From assembly GCA_007133995.1 (NCBI GenBank), contig SLLP01000225.1, forward strand, positions 1 through 6,680: a DNA stretch of 6,680 nt, written 5' to 3'. This DNA comes from Balneolales bacterium. GTDB taxonomy: Bacteria; Bacteroidota; Rhodothermia; Balneolales; Natronogracilivirgulaceae. Below the pieces are notes generated by a model. The model was not told the origin of the DNA, searched no databases, and saw nothing but the letters and a program-made list of their open reading frames with translations. Both the position numbers and the translations under genes were made by a program. Below, piece by piece: positions 6,341 through 6,680 of the stretch. Each line of letters begins with the position of its first letter. Position 1 is the first letter of the stretch.

Positions 6341-6680
6341 ATTCTCATTAAAACTTATAGGTAATAATTCAATATTGCTATATCTAAGTGATAATCTATC
6401 TAAATTAGATAAATTTCTCAAAGGCTCAAGTGAGTAAATTTCTTCATAAGCAATGGTGAAACTGTCTAAATTTTTAGCATATTCTAGGCCAACAAGATTT
6501 CTAACTCCCAATCTACTAATATTAACAGTATAAATATCAAACATATCTTTGGCATATATGTCACCATTTAATATATTTATCTTTTCCCTTATATAGTTTT
6601 CTAAATTTTCATCCTCAAAAATAACAAGAACATCCTCATCAATCTCAACAATATTATCAATATCATTAAATTGCTCATCA
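6335..6680 (-). CDS. Leucine-rich-repeat (internalin-like) protein fragment, open at both ends
   Basis: On the - strand a frame is open from the right window edge through 6335, giving 115 residues here. Its start lies outside the window. The first part is acidic. FEDENLENYIREKI (6578-6619) resembles the cap that precedes leucine-rich repeats in internalin-like proteins of low-G+C Gram-positives. Two repeat units follow: a 22-residue unit starting LEYAKNLDSFTIAYEEIYSL (6422-6487) and a 21-residue unit starting LRNLSNLDRLSLRYSNIELL (6359-6421). The hydrophobic spacing of a third (NLNFFNV) reaches about 6317. The frame has no stop of its own. It runs on antisense to ribF until 5813, but that part has no repeat pattern and stays open only because ribF lacks TTA, CTA and TCA codons in register there. 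The gene therefore looks truncated at its 3' end by the ribF junction. The role is unknown; such repeats usually bind proteins. G+C is about 25%, far below the operon. Confidence 0.65.

Noticed and set aside
1..6680. tRNA or rRNA genes, CRISPR arrays, insertion sequences, phage or defence genes.
   Set aside because: No cloverleaf, regularly spaced repeats, transposase or integrase motifs were seen on either strand. The only foreign-looking segment is the leucine-rich-repeat fragment at the right end.

Overview
The window holds most of a classical bacterial transcription/translation operon, read left to right on the + strand: nusA (5' end outside the window), infB, rbfA, truB and ribF. All five are intact apart from the missing nusA start, and each has the motifs expected of its family. 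The NusA and IF2 sequences, the short TruB without a C-terminal PUA domain, and the lack of a clear Shine-Dalgarno sequence before infB and ribF point to the Bacteroidota/Balneolota/Rhodothermota side of the FCB group. The very acidic proteins would suit a Balneolota-like, possibly salt-adapted organism. This placement comes from recognising family resemblance, not from a database search.

Layout. 1-1100: NusA, with the end of its N-terminal domain, S1, KH1, KH2 and a short C-terminal tail. 1101-1152: a 52-base spacer with no ylxR/ylxQ genes. 1153-4074: IF2 of 973 residues, with a long linker that is acidic in its first half and lysine-rich in its second. 4074-4448: RbfA, which overlaps the infB stop by one base (TAATG). 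4449-4617: a 169-base gap with small inverted repeats and no convincing gene. 4618-5358: TruB. 5387-6334: RibF. 6335-6680: a very AT-rich stretch (about 25% G+C by hand count, against roughly half in the operon). It is read on the - strand as a leucine-rich-repeat protein fragment that is open at the right window edge and has no stop of its own before ribF.

How the genes work together. NusA controls elongation, pausing and antitermination of RNA polymerase. IF2 brings initiator fMet-tRNA to the 30S subunit and joins the subunits. RbfA helps mature the 30S subunit, TruB makes Psi55 in tRNA, and RibF makes FMN and FAD. The first four form the usual gene-expression cluster, and ribF is its common passenger.

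No new biological system is visible in the operon. The one real anomaly is the right end, where base composition, strand and apparent taxonomic flavour all change within a few codons of the ribF stop. This is either a recent rearrangement or insertion boundary, or a chimeric assembly join, and it should be resolved before any biology is built on it.
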